33,218 bases of DNA from JALQXV01 sp051005235. GTDB taxonomy: Bacteria > Patescibacteriota > Saccharimonadia > Saccharimonadales > 2-12-FULL-41-12. Made by a program: the position numbers and the translations under genes. The notes beneath the pieces were generated by a model. That model made no database searches. It saw only the letters and a program-made list of their open reading frames with translations, and was not told where the DNA came from. Shown piece by piece: positions 8,691 to 17,507 of the stretch. How positions within the stretch are numbered: the stretch's first letter is position 1; every line of letters begins with the position of its first letter. The DNA lies in contig JBPCJO010000084.1 of assembly GCA_051005235.1 (NCBI GenBank), forward strand, positions 1-33,218, given 5' to 3'.

Positions 8691-10772
8691 ATGGTCTATA
8701 AGCCAGTACCCGTACCCGAACAAAAGATTACCTCGGTTGATGTTACTAATTTCGGTGGTGGACTATTTCTCCACGGCGACCAGAACGGGCCAGCTAATTG
8801 TTTTGTAAGTTCTAAAGATAGTGAACTTGATGTTAATGGTTTCTTGATACCACGGCGCAGGCTGGTGCCATTCCTGCCTGATACTATTGAAGTCACTTAC
8901 CAGAAGTTCCCGGTACTCTGGAACAATCAGATTTATTATTTTACGCTCGACGACGGCAAGGCTAGATTTTGTTTAGAGGGAGCTACTGGTTGGACTGAGT
9001 GCAGTGGTACCTCGAACTCGTTTGTTACTCTCAACGGCGGCTTCCCTAAATTTATTCGTGTCCTTGATGCCGTACTCATTCTAAACGGTAAAAACGGCGA
9101 TAAACTAGCCTATATCGACCTTAAAACGGCTGGCTTCCCAATTGTTAAATATACGCTTGTAACCAACCCCGCTGCTGCCATGACGGGCATACTGACTAAT
9201 CTGGCGGCTGGCGCCTTCAAGGTGTACTACTCGTTCACCTGGTCCGGCGCTGTTGGAGAAACCGAACTAGCACCAATCTTATCTGTGTCCATAAACCGTG
9301 TTCGTGACCAGTGGCAAACCAGCACTCCGGGTTCTATCAAACTCGCTCGACCCGCCGGGGCAGCCCCCACTGGTGCTCGTTACTGGAACCTTTACATTGC
9401 GATAGCCGCTACTGCCGGTACTATCCAGCCGTCTGACATGCTCCAGCTGGCGGTTAAATTAGACCTTACTACTACCGAGTTTGTGGACGACGGTTCACTG
9501 GCCATTAACCTTGGCTCTGTGCCTCCAAGCGCCAATTCGACCGACGGGCCAAAAGTTTTGCACGGTATTGTTGAAGACGGTAACCCGATTCTATTCGGTG
9601 ACGAAGACAATCCTTACAACATCTGGATTGGTGGTGGTGGTCCGAACGCACTTGACTTTTCTGTCAGTAACGGTGGTTACCGAGCTGAACCTGAAAAGGG
9701 GACTAACTTCTATCCAACTACGATTATCGGTTTCCGTACTGGTAACGGTTCGCCAGCTCTTACAATTTTGTACTCCAATACCGAGGGGCTGTCTAAGCAA
9801 TCGACGCTAGTACAGCAAACAGTCTCTTACGGCGACCAGAGCTTTACTGTGTGGGGTGTTACTGAGCAGCATTACGGTGCTGCTGGAGTGGCTGCTCCAA
9901 ACTCTGCTATTAACTATAATGGCAAGCTATTGTTCCTCTCGACTGATGGCTTCCTGTCTGCCCAGACGCAGCCTAGCGTCCAGAATGTGATGTCCATTCT
10001 ACCGATTAGCTCTCCGATCGACCCGTATGTTCGCGCTATAAAAAACGCAGCCATGGATACTGTTGTTGGTACCGGTTGGAACAATAAGTATATGTGGCTT
10101 GTCCCTAATGCCGGGTTTGATACTCCACAACAAATTTTAATTCTTGACACCAACAGTCAGGGTTTAGACGGCAACGGTGCCTGGTACGCGCTCGATATTC
10201 CTGCCAACTGGATTGGTGTTATCAGTCCTCGAAATGACGCCGCTTTTGTTTATATTTCTCAAGGCAACAAAACCTACAAGCTCTTGGCCTCTGACTCGAC
10301 CTATGACACTAAAGATGGTGTGAGGGTGCCGTTTTCTACAGGAGCAACCGGTCCATTACTTGGTATGGGTGGCAAGGCTAATAATACTTGGCAGGCCGAC
10401 GTGCAGACGATGTTCTATATAATGGGCTTAGTGGGGAGTATTACTCTTGGGGTCCGCTATCGTAACCAAAACAACAAACTAAAAGTTAAAACAAGAATAT
10501 ATAACGGCCCCACGTTCGTCCCCTCAGCGAGCGGCGGCTACGGTGACCCTGCTTGGTCGTACTCTAATTTGCCCAGCTATGCGGACACACCCGTAATTGA
10601 CAATAGTGGCGAGCTGTCCTCCCCCGTTGACGTTCGTGTTCCTGTGCAGGTAGATGACATTATGAGCGAGGGTCAATGGTTTTATTCAACCCCTATCGGC
10701 TATAATAAGTATAGAATAAAAGCCATTAGCTTTGAGGGTATTTCGCTGGGTGTGAGGCCGGATTTAAGATAA
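8691..10772 (+). CDS. putative tail nozzle (tail tubular protein B-like)
   Basis: 693 residues, strongly strand-rich with many aromatic and glycine residues. The N-terminus VTNFGGGLFLHG followed by an arginine-rich turn (LIPRRRLVPF, about 51-60) is typical of nozzle or stabilisation proteins. These form the hexameric tube tip through which DNA leaves. The length is close to T7 gp12 (794). GGGAGTG sits before the ATG, four bases after the adaptor stop, so the two are co-translated. The product has no enzyme motif that I can see. Confidence 0.6.
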   Translation: MVYKPVPVPEQKITSVDVTNFGGGLFLHGDQNGPANCFVSSKDSELDVNGFLIPRRRLVPFLPDTIEVTYQKFPVLWNNQIYYFTLDDGKARFCLEGATGWTECSGTSNSFVTLNGGFPKFIRVLDAVLILNGKNGDKLAYIDLKTAGFPIVKYTLVTNPAAAMTGILTNLAAGAFKVYYSFTWSGAVGETELAPILSVSINRVRDQWQTSTPGSIKLARPAGAAPTGARYWNLYIAIAATAGTIQPSDMLQLAVKLDLTTTEFVDDGSLAINLGSVPPSANSTDGPKVLHGIVEDGNPILFGDEDNPYNIWIGGGGPNALDFSVSNGGYRAEPEKGTNFYPTTIIGFRTGNGSPALTILYSNTEGLSKQSTLVQQTVSYGDQSFTVWGVTEQHYGAAGVAAPNSAINYNGKLLFLSTDGFLSAQTQPSVQNVMSILPISSPIDPYVRAIKNAAMDTVVGTGWNNKYMWLVPNAGFDTPQQILILDTNSQGLDGNGAWYALDIPANWIGVISPRNDAAFVYISQGNKTYKLLASDSTYDTKDGVRVPFSTGATGPLLGMGGKANNTWQADVQTMFYIMGLVGSITLGVRYRNQNNKLKVKTRIYNGPTFVPSASGGYGDPAWSYSNLPSYADTPVIDNSGELSSPVDVRVPVQVDDIMSEGQWFYSTPIGYNKYRIKAISFEGISLGVRPDLR

Positions 10773-10791
10773 TATGAATAAAGAGGAAACA

Positions 10792-12522
10792 ATGAATAAT
10801 CAATCGGCAGCAGAACTAGCAATGGGGGAACGGCCGGGTGTTATCACCAACAAGACTGGCGTTGATATGCCCAAGCTGATAGACGAGCATAAGCTCTCGA
10901 AATCGTATGTTGAGCAGTATACCCGAGACTTCTCTAGTCTCGATAATCTAGTCGATGGCATACCCATTAACCACGACAGCGACTCTCCGTTCGTGGGCGA
11001 CACCACACTCTCTGGACTGGTTCGCTCCATCCCCCGAGACAGCCTCCAGCAGTTGCCAGTTTTCTCTGCTGTGGTTAATGGTAGCAAGCGCACTGTAACC
11101 TCCCTCCTCTGTTCTTATCTACTCAAGCGGTATGTTTTTAACGAGGATACATTTGGCAAAGGTTTGCTCTCTACTTTGCAACTTGGGGCAGAAGAAGCGC
11201 TTACCCATGGATACGCTCCATTTATGGTTCGTACCGGTGAGATGTATAACGACTTTGGAACAACGCTCAAATTACTCCATTATTCTGACACCAGCCCGGA
11301 ACCAGGCATCCAAGACCATAACGAAACTGGTTATGATTATGTGACTGCTCATTTGACAGCCAGCCGGGTCCGCAGCATTTTGCGTCGAGCTGAGAGCGAC
11401 CCTGAGACTAGCTGGAATGTCCCGGCTCTGCGTCGTGTATTAGAAGGTCAGCCCCGCGCCACCAGCTATACCCAGTATCAGAGCCAGCCGAAACAAAACA
11501 GCGCTGGCGAAAATGCCAGCCCGTCTTATGAGTTCGTTACTCGTTACCCTGTCGGCATGACTGATGAAGAAGTTATCACATTCTGCCTAGAGGTAGAGGA
11601 AGCCCCCCTGCGTACACTTAACGTTAATTCTAAGTGGGGCTATCCTCGGATTATGTACCTAGTCATTGACCCGGCCGCATTAACTCCGTTTGGTACGAGC
11701 CGTGTTCGCCTCGCTAGTCCGAACCAGAACCTGATGAACATTTACTACGGGCAGATTGCAGCCATGTTGCTGCTCAACAGTAAACCGCCAATACTAAAGC
11801 GTGGACGCTTTACTACACCCGTCCAGCTCAAACAGGGCGCCGTGTGGGAGACAATGGACCAAAATGCTAATGCCGAGCTTAAAAATCTCGACAATGGTTC
11901 TTTGCAGTTCTTTCCACAAATGGCGCAGCAGTTCGCTAGTCAAATTCAAAATATTATGGGTGGCAAAACCGCTAGTGTTTCTGGTTCTAAATCAGCCTTT
12001 GGTAAGACCGCTCCCGGCGAGAAGCGGGCGCAGCAGTTTGAAGACGCCAGTTCCAACCAGGTTACTAAGATTTTGGAAAACTTCTTACGCCAGTATGCAC
12101 TAACCGGACTAGATACCTTGTTCGCCGAACAAGAGGGCGACGATACGATTATTGTAGACGATGAGACTAAAGATGCCATTAACACAGTTAAGCCTGGTTT
12201 TATCGGTGAAGATAATAAAGTAGCCATGAACTGGGAAGAAACTTATGATTCTATCGAGGAGTGGTCTGTAGAAGTTGTCGTCAGCCTCTCCAAAGATGAG
12301 CTGGACGAAAAGAAACGTGCTGACCTGCAAGACATGTTGGTTGTGTTGGCCCAAAACACCGAGGGTAACCCCGAGGCCGCCACCAAGGTCCAGGAGATTA
12401 CGAATATGCTTCTACAGGATAAAGCGCCGCTTATTAAGCCTATGGCCGGTAATACCGTGCCGACAATGCCTTCTGGGCCACAACCTCCGGAGGGGGCAGT
12501 GCCGGCTCCAGCCTCAATGTAA
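10792..12522 (+). CDS. portal protein
   Basis: A 576-residue protein with the features of a portal. It has a helical N-terminal wing and a conserved-type stretch PFGTSRVRLASPNQNLMN (about 300-317) leading into a long helix with AAMLLLNSKPPIL. A Gln-rich crown-like region follows, then an acidic stem-like part and a proline-rich tail. The portal is the dodecameric ring through which terminase loads DNA and to which the tail binds. I prefer ATG 10792 because AAGAGGAAAC precedes it; the in-frame ATG at 10774 has no ribosome site. It directly follows the nozzle gene. Confidence 0.8.
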   Translation: MNNQSAAELAMGERPGVITNKTGVDMPKLIDEHKLSKSYVEQYTRDFSSLDNLVDGIPINHDSDSPFVGDTTLSGLVRSIPRDSLQQLPVFSAVVNGSKRTVTSLLCSYLLKRYVFNEDTFGKGLLSTLQLGAEEALTHGYAPFMVRTGEMYNDFGTTLKLLHYSDTSPEPGIQDHNETGYDYVTAHLTASRVRSILRRAESDPETSWNVPALRRVLEGQPRATSYTQYQSQPKQNSAGENASPSYEFVTRYPVGMTDEEVITFCLEVEEAPLRTLNVNSKWGYPRIMYLVIDPAALTPFGTSRVRLASPNQNLMNIYYGQIAAMLLLNSKPPILKRGRFTTPVQLKQGAVWETMDQNANAELKNLDNGSLQFFPQMAQQFASQIQNIMGGKTASVSGSKSAFGKTAPGEKRAQQFEDASSNQVTKILENFLRQYALTGLDTLFAEQEGDDTIIVDDETKDAINTVKPGFIGEDNKVAMNWEETYDSIEEWSVEVVVSLSKDELDEKKRADLQDMLVVLAQNTEGNPEAATKVQEITNMLLQDKAPLIKPMAGNTVPTMPSGPQPPEGAVPAPASM

Positions 12523-12551
12523 TAAAAGTGTAGGCGCTTGTTTTGCGTTCG

Positions 12552-12560
12552 TGATACAAT
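12552..12560 (+). promoter_or_regulatory. extended -10 six bases before a start codon (leaderless)
   Basis: TG-A-TACAAT ends six bases before the ATG at 12567, and no ribosome site lies between. Transcription would begin at or within a base or two of the start codon. It sits in one of the few gaps of the late region, just after the portal gene. Confidence 0.55.
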
Positions 12561-12566
12561 AACGCT

Positions 12567-12899
12567 ATGGCTATACGAGAGGGTAACGATAATTCACTTC
12601 CATACCGCAGTCCAGTCACTCCGGCGGCTGCGGCAACTCCTTATTTACAGGACGAGCAGGACTACAACACGCTCAAGTTTGTGCGAGATATTCTCGAGGA
12701 GGCTATTGATGGTCTCTATAAAGAGTTCAACGCTTTCGATGTTCTAAGAGACGGTACTGATACAGAGATACAAGATAAAATGGTACGGCAAATTGCCGGC
12801 AACCAGGTTGCTTATGATATTCTTTCGCCTCTTAAAGAACGGATTGATAATGCGATTGCAACCGCTGACAGTAACTTTAACCAAAGGAATCGAAAATGA
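12567..12899 (+). CDS. small helical protein between portal and scaffold
   Basis: A 110-residue protein. The N-terminus is Pro/Ala-rich (about 10-27), followed by a mostly helical acidic body (KFVRDILEEAIDGLYKEF). No ribosome site precedes the ATG; an extended -10 six bases upstream suggests leaderless expression. Its stop overlaps the scaffold start (ATGA at 12896). The position suggests a role in head assembly, but no family is recognised. Confidence 0.6.
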   Translation: MAIREGNDNSLPYRSPVTPAAAATPYLQDEQDYNTLKFVRDILEEAIDGLYKEFNAFDVLRDGTDTEIQDKMVRQIAGNQVAYDILSPLKERIDNAIATADSNFNQRNRK

Positions 12900-13984
12900 G
12901 TGAACCAGCAACGCCTCCTCCTGCCCCGAATGAAGACGGAGGCGCACCAGCCGCAGACGCTCCTACACCTGAACCAGCGGCCCCAACTCCGACTCCCGAC
13001 GAACAAGCCGAAGCGGCCGAAGACGCTGAATGGGACGCGGCCTCTAAAGAAGTTTTTAACAATAAGGAGGGCGACGATGAGCCAGCCAAGCCAAAAGAAG
13101 ATGGCGAAAAAACGTCAGAGGGTGAAGAAAATCCAGCTGACAAAAAACCGAATGAGGAACAAGGGAATGGTGATGATGCCTCACAGAAAACACCAGACGG
13201 AGCAGCCAAAGACTCCGCCACCATCGAACGCGAAGCTCGCGCAACGGCTCGCGTCGCTGCTCAACAAGTAGAGGCCATTAAAACTGACGTTCGCGAAAAG
13301 ATGTTTGCCGGTGTTCCGCGGACGTTGCAGGACGCTGACGGCGACCCGATTAACAGCATCGACGATGTGATGAAACTTATTGACCCGCGGACTGGCGAAA
13401 CCTTTACTGACGAGGCAGCTGGTATGTGGCTATTGTCCGCCCAGCAGCAGTTCAATCAAAAGACTGCCGAAATGGACCGGACTATTGATACTATTTCTGA
13501 GCTTAATTTGGATATTAAAGATCAGGCCGATAGCGTTATTGCTAAATACGGTAATTGGTTAAAAGCTAACCCAGAAAAGCGCGATGAGATTTGGGCTAAC
13601 TTTGAGAAAACCTTAATTAAACACCAGGAAAGCGGCCTTGTTCTCCACTCGCCTATTGGTCTTGAATGGTTTTATGACCAGGCTGTTGGCCCGGTAGCAA
13701 ACGCCTCAACTCCAAGTTCTACCGCCCCAGCTATCGCCCCGCCTCCACCTCCGGTAGCGTCTTCTGACGAGTCGGCTGTATCGCCCCAAGTAGACCCCGC
13801 ACAAGCCGCAGTTGATAAAGAAGCCGCCGATAAAAAGGCTGCTAAAGATGCAGAGGAAGCCAAGAAAAAGAAGCGGGCCGACCGTTCCGATATTTACGGT
13901 GGCAGCAATATGGACACCCGCGACGACGATGATAAAGAATGGGACGAGGCTACTGAGGCCGTGTTCCCAGGTTATAAGAAATAA
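12896..13984 (+). CDS. scaffolding-like head assembly protein
   Basis: 362 residues. The first ~120 are acidic and low in complexity (Pro, Ala, Glu, Asp). A helical middle (about 105-220) includes TKAEMDRTIDTISELNLD-like heptads, and an Ala/Pro-rich linker precedes a Lys/Ala/Glu coiled coil near the C-terminus (KEAADKKAAKDAEEAKKKKR). This charged, helical, disordered composition between portal and capsid genes is typical of scaffolds that guide capsid assembly and then leave. The same motif type (DAEWDAASKEVF near 42-53, KEWDEATEAVFPG at the end) occurs at both ends, an internal repeat. AAAGGAA precedes the ATG. Confidence 0.65.
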   Translation: MSEPATPPPAPNEDGGAPAADAPTPEPAAPTPTPDEQAEAAEDAEWDAASKEVFNNKEGDDEPAKPKEDGEKTSEGEENPADKKPNEEQGNGDDASQKTPDGAAKDSATIEREARATARVAAQQVEAIKTDVREKMFAGVPRTLQDADGDPINSIDDVMKLIDPRTGETFTDEAAGMWLLSAQQQFNQKTAEMDRTIDTISELNLDIKDQADSVIAKYGNWLKANPEKRDEIWANFEKTLIKHQESGLVLHSPIGLEWFYDQAVGPVANASTPSSTAPAIAPPPPPVASSDESAVSPQVDPAQAAVDKEAADKKAAKDAEEAKKKKRADRSDIYGGSNMDTRDDDDKEWDEATEAVFPGYKK

Positions 13985-13995
13985 GGAGTTAGATT

Positions 13996-14196
13996 ATGCA
14001 AGAACAAGAAACAATCAGAATAAACGATACAATCCGTTCTATCCGCCATACGGTCAAAGTCTTAAAAGATTGGTCTACGGATAACTCAAGTGCCGACGGT
14101 AGGCATGTGGCTATGGTATTGACCAAATTAGAAGAAGCGGAACTGTTAGCACAGCGCATAGTAATGCCGCATATAATTAAAGGGAAGTCAAAATAA
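13996..14196 (+). CDS. small helical protein resembling Acb2 (anti-CBASS cyclic nucleotide sponge)
   Basis: 66 residues forming a probable two-helix hairpin: helix one about 5-27, a polar turn STDNSSADG, helix two about 36-57. The second helix reads DGRHVAMVLTKLEEAELLAQ. From memory, Acb2 proteins carry a very similar D-x-R, LTKLEEA and following A/I pattern, are about 65-95 residues long and lie among head genes. Acb2 forms hexamers that bind cyclic di- and trinucleotides and so blunt CBASS immunity. The match is by eye only. A small structural protein is the alternative. AAGGAG precedes the ATG, and the stop overlaps the next gene. Confidence 0.45.
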   Translation: MQEQETIRINDTIRSIRHTVKVLKDWSTDNSSADGRHVAMVLTKLEEAELLAQRIVMPHIIKGKSK

Positions 14197-14720
14197 TGGC
14201 TATAAAGTGGTTCAACATTAGAAGTAAAGAAGTTCGGGTAGCGGAAAGTGAGCCACAGATTTCGGCTATGTGGGCTTCCAGCGACCACAGTCCGAACATC
14301 ACCCAAGGTCAAGACTTTGGCTGGCGTTTAGCTCCAGAAGTGGTTGTTGATATGAAGCGTATCAAGCAGGACCAGAACTTGCTTCTGGATATTGCAAAAC
14401 GCTACCAAATAATGTCTGAGGACTTGGACGAAAAAGTAATTTTGCAATATATCTCTGACAAAACACCTATTGATAGTGCGCCGATTGCAGGCGAAGGTGA
14501 CTACCAGGACGAGTATGACGCTGAAGTCCGACGTCTTAGTCAGCAGGCTGCCGAGAATACCGTTACCAGCCAGACCGCAACCACTACGACTACCGAGAGC
14601 TTAGCTGACATGGAAAAGCGGGCTGAGCTGGCCGAGCGTATTGCGAAAGCTAACAAGGCTGGTAAAATGCCTACCACTGTTAAACCAAGGAACACCACTA
14701 CACTGCCAAATGATAGTTAG
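14196..14720 (+). CDS. hypothetical head-region protein with poly-threonine run
   Basis: 174 residues, start overlapping the upstream stop (TAATGG), with AAAGGGAAG as ribosome site. The first ~100 residues are a mixed fold with aromatic residues. From about 125 on, the chain is Thr/Ala/Lys-rich with a TATTTTTES run (about 128-136) and a short amphipathic helix (LADMEKRAELAERIAKANKA). The position next to scaffold and capsid suggests a virion or packaging accessory role. I cannot assign a family; a small terminase subunit is possible but unsupported. Confidence 0.55.
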   Translation: MAIKWFNIRSKEVRVAESEPQISAMWASSDHSPNITQGQDFGWRLAPEVVVDMKRIKQDQNLLLDIAKRYQIMSEDLDEKVILQYISDKTPIDSAPIAGEGDYQDEYDAEVRRLSQQAAENTVTSQTATTTTTESLADMEKRAELAERIAKANKAGKMPTTVKPRNTTTLPNDS

Positions 14721-14729
14721 CTATATCAC

Positions 14730-14757
14730 TTACTGTTCTTTAGCAAAAATGTATAAT
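14730..14757 (+). promoter_or_regulatory. promoter before the 120-residue gene
   Basis: TTACTG at 14730-14735 and TATAAT at 14752-14757 are separated by 16 bases, a good two-element promoter. A start-stop ATGTAA follows four bases after the -10. The real start at 14794 has its own GGGAGA site. Confidence 0.5.
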
Positions 14758-14793
14758 AGTTATGTAAATTACTAATTTTAGGGAGAACTAATT

Positions 14794-15156
14794 ATGAAAC
14801 AAGGTAATACCGTTACCCAGAACCCAAGACAGCAAAACACCAACACGACTACTCAACCAGATGAGAATACTACCACTTCGACTACTGAAAAGGTCAAGGT
14901 TGATGAGCGTCCAACAGGCGACCGCGCTTCTGTCAATTATCCAGGTGGCGACGCTTCACCGTCAGCTACTCGCCAAGGCGAAGTTTCTATTGATAAGGGT
15001 GCCGATACGCCTATCGTTGGCGGAGACCAAGGTACACCACAAGACGACGCTAAAAACAGTGCTGAGAATATAGAAAACGCCAAGCAAGAAGCTTTGCGTA
15101 ATGCGAATGATGAGCAAAAGCGGCAGTCACCAAGCGATTCTAACAAGAAATCCTAA
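14794..15156 (+). CDS. disordered Thr/Asn/Asp-rich protein
   Basis: 120 residues with almost no hydrophobic core. Thr/Asn/Gln-rich up to about residue 32, then charged and Gly/Pro-rich, ending in Asn/Gln/Lys/Ser. Intrinsic disorder is the main visible property. It has its own promoter-like sequence upstream and AGGGAGA before the ATG. Its stop (15154-15156) overlaps the stop of the convergent terminase gene, so no terminator separates them. It may be a capsid decoration or packaging-associated protein; function unknown. Confidence 0.5.
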   Translation: MKQGNTVTQNPRQQNTNTTTQPDENTTTSTTEKVKVDERPTGDRASVNYPGGDASPSATRQGEVSIDKGADTPIVGGDQGTPQDDAKNSAENIENAKQEALRNANDEQKRQSPSDSNKKS

Positions 15157-16514
15157 CCGCGATATTGGCCGGGCATAGAGATTAAATCGCTCTCATAAGT
15201 TTGCTGAGTGCTACCAGGGGAGTATAAAAACTCCCCTGTTTCTTTGTTAAAATCTTGTTCAATAGCGGCGAACATGTAGCGGGTACTGTCGGCCGCGTGG
15301 CTCTCCGTCTTGTGTTCCGGCCCGAGGTAGTCGCCAGTATAGGGGTTGAACTTACGCTTATATAGAGTAAGCTTACGACGCTGTTCCTCGGTGCGAATTT
15401 CGTCCATATATGTGTGCGGTAGTTGTTCGACGGTACGCTTGATACCGTCATCAACCGGCTCACGCATTAGTAAGCTGGAATTAACTAACCCGTAATCACG
15501 GATTTTTTCGATGCGTTGGATAGCGTCGCTGTCCCGTACCGCGCCGTCGTGCGGGAAGAAGTGCCACATGTAATTGTATGGCTTGCTCTGGACGAACTTA
15601 ACGATTGGTTCGTTGCCGATGTCATGTGTTTCATAGTAGTCAATAACGTAAATCTTTTTTTCGTAATATTGGAAAAAGCTTATGGCTGTAGAGTCAGACA
15701 TGCCCAGGTCCCAAGCGGTGTAGACGGGGTACTTCGGGTTGTATGGAAACGAACCAATTTGACCTTTATCAAGTAGCCCTTGCAGTACCGCGCCGTAGTA
15801 GGACGTCGAACTGGCTTGTCCCCAGTCACACATAAATTCTTGTAAGAAAAAGAAATCGTTGCCGTACTTGCGAATAGCTTTCTGGCGCAGGCGTTCCAGG
15901 GACTCCTCGGATAAGTATTCATTAGCTGTAATAAGGCTGGCGTACTCCCGTGGGTTGTCTGGGTTGGTAGCCATTTCCCTCTGAGCATCGTCGAACATCA
16001 TCTTAAATGTACCACCGGAAATGCCGTCGATTTTAGGTGTGGATTGAATAATAATTTGACCACCATTTACCTCGACAACCGGGACAACCACCTCGTAAGC
16101 AGCGCTGTCGATGTCCACAAACTCCGAAAAAATATAGAGCTTGGCGTTGGCACCACGCAACGCGTCCGGGTCAGTGGCACCCATGATTTGAAAGGTCGAC
16201 CCGTTCTTGAGAGTAATACGCATATTACTGTTGTCTTTACGGGCAATCAGGGCGGCCGGTATGTGTTCGATAGTCTTAAAGCCGTCGTTTTCGACGTTTT
16301 CCCAGAACGAGTTTTTACCCTGCTCCTTAGTCGGGAACACCAACACTACATTCATTGGTGTTTCGACCATCTTTTTCACAGCATAACCAAAAGCGGTAAA
16401 GTCTTTGCCGCCACGTCGCGCCCAACACCAGACCGCTAATTTTACACCATTGTCTAAAGCCGCGAGAGCGGCAGCTTGGTACCAACGGGGGTCAAAATTG
16501 ATAGGCACGCGCAT
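15153..16514 (-). CDS. terL: terminase large subunit
   Basis: A 453-residue DNA-packaging motor. The ATPase domain has a Walker A of the terminase type, WARRGGKD (31-38), a Walker B LYIFSEF (126-132, catalytic Glu131) and a coupling motif IIIQSTPK (154-161). The C-terminal RNase H-like nuclease shows AWDLGMSDST (Asp269), PHDGAVRDSD (Asp323) and HAADS (Asp409). It cuts concatemers and pumps DNA through the portal. Length is normal. Unusually, it alone lies on the - strand inside the late + strand block, and a TATAAT seven bases before its ATG with no ribosome site suggests leaderless expression. Confidence 0.93.
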   Translation of the reverse strand: MRVPINFDPRWYQAAALAALDNGVKLAVWCWARRGGKDFTAFGYAVKKMVETPMNVVLVFPTKEQGKNSFWENVENDGFKTIEHIPAALIARKDNSNMRITLKNGSTFQIMGATDPDALRGANAKLYIFSEFVDIDSAAYEVVVPVVEVNGGQIIIQSTPKIDGISGGTFKMMFDDAQREMATNPDNPREYASLITANEYLSEESLERLRQKAIRKYGNDFFFLQEFMCDWGQASSTSYYGAVLQGLLDKGQIGSFPYNPKYPVYTAWDLGMSDSTAISFFQYYEKKIYVIDYYETHDIGNEPIVKFVQSKPYNYMWHFFPHDGAVRDSDAIQRIEKIRDYGLVNSSLLMREPVDDGIKRTVEQLPHTYMDEIRTEEQRRKLTLYKRKFNPYTGDYLGPEHKTESHAADSTRYMFAAIEQDFNKETGEFLYSPGSTQQTYESDLISMPGQYRG

Positions 16515-16638
16515 GACATTTATTATACGCTGAAACAGAGTATAAATGGTATTGCTTTGGTGTTACATTTCGTAATACACTTAGGGTGTCTACAGGCGAC
16601 CCAGTAAATTAAAAAAGAATTAAACAAGGATATTCACA
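16515..16638. promoter_or_regulatory. divergent control region between terminase and capsid genes
   Basis: This 124-base gap drives genes in both directions. On the - strand, TATAAT (16527 to 16522) lies seven bases before the terminase ATG. On the + strand, TG-T-TACATT (16561-16569) is a possible extended -10 for the capsid gene, giving a leader of about 60 bases, with AAGGA before the ATG at 16639. TATAAA near 16541 and TAATAC near 16576 are alternatives. Confidence 0.45.
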
Positions 16639-17490
16639 ATGGCCTACGCTACCAAAACCCATAACATTATGGACGTTCCTCTTTCTATTGCTTCCATTTT
16701 TACTCCTTATGTGGGTGATAATGGTCACAAAATGGAAGGCTTGAACTCTGTTCGTGTTCTTTCAATTGCTAACGGTTCATTATCTAACTACGACGAGACA
16801 AGTGCAACCGCACCCTTTGGTGTACCTAGCTTAGTCATTCCAGTCGAGCAAGTGCTGACACTGGCTTACAACAAGTCAATGTTGCTCCGTATACAGCGCA
16901 CACAAATTCAGGATATTCCTGTCAGCTCATTCAGTAAACAGGTTGCATTGCAGCAAGCCGAGCAGGTATTCGTACCGGCTCACGACGCCTACTCTTTGGC
17001 TAAAATTTTTGCAGCTCGTCCAGTAGCCAATGTGGTTGCTCGAAATACAGCTCGTAATGACTTTGGTTTGAAGACTATGCTCGATAAGGCTCGGACTAAT
17101 GGAGCTGTTCTAACGAATATGGTTGTTTGGATTACCTATACACTAGCTTCTGAAATCCAAGATAAGATCAACTACACCGGTTCTGACGCAGGATTTACTT
17201 CTGGTAAGAATGGTTATCTTGGTAAGATCGCTGGCGTAAATGCCGTCGAAACTCCTGACAGTTATTTCTTCGCTGGTGTCCACGCTATTGCCGCTGCTAA
17301 AAGCGCCATAGTAAACATCACACCAAAAATGGACCCTAAGCAGGGTGGTATGACTGTTATTGACCCAGTTCCACAGTTCTCCGGTGTTGAAATTCAGCTT
17401 CGAGATCGTGCCGACACTTTCGTCTTAAACAAAAAAGCCAACACTGTCGCTACTCTTGAAACAGCAGCATCAACAACCACAACTACCTAG
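16639..17490 (+). CDS. major capsid protein
   Basis: 283 residues. Abundance-type sequence with strand-rich segments and a classic capsid C-terminal half: YLGKIAGVNAVETPD (about 192-206), AAAKSAIVNITPKMDP, then VEIQLRDRADTFVLNKK. This is the organisation of HK97-fold capsid proteins of podovirus or siphovirus type, at the short end of their size range. The C-terminus is unusual: AASTTTTT, a flexible Ser/Thr tail. A glycosyltransferase gene follows within 20 bases. AAGGA precedes the ATG after a long leader. Confidence 0.8.
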   Translation: MAYATKTHNIMDVPLSIASIFTPYVGDNGHKMEGLNSVRVLSIANGSLSNYDETSATAPFGVPSLVIPVEQVLTLAYNKSMLLRIQRTQIQDIPVSSFSKQVALQQAEQVFVPAHDAYSLAKIFAARPVANVVARNTARNDFGLKTMLDKARTNGAVLTNMVVWITYTLASEIQDKINYTGSDAGFTSGKNGYLGKIAGVNAVETPDSYFFAGVHAIAAAKSAIVNITPKMDPKQGGMTVIDPVPQFSGVEIQLRDRADTFVLNKKANTVATLETAASTTTTT

Positions 17491-17507
17491 TCTGACTGGT
17501 AACTAAT

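Noticed and set aside
14196..14720. Candidate small terminase subunit.
   Set aside because: No DNA-binding helix-turn-helix or oligomerisation pattern could be recognised, so only the position supports it.
16576..16590. TAATACACTTAGGG resembles a T7-type promoter (TAATACGACTC...TAGGG).
   Set aside because: The spacing is several bases too short, it occurs once, and no single-subunit phage RNA polymerase gene is in the window.
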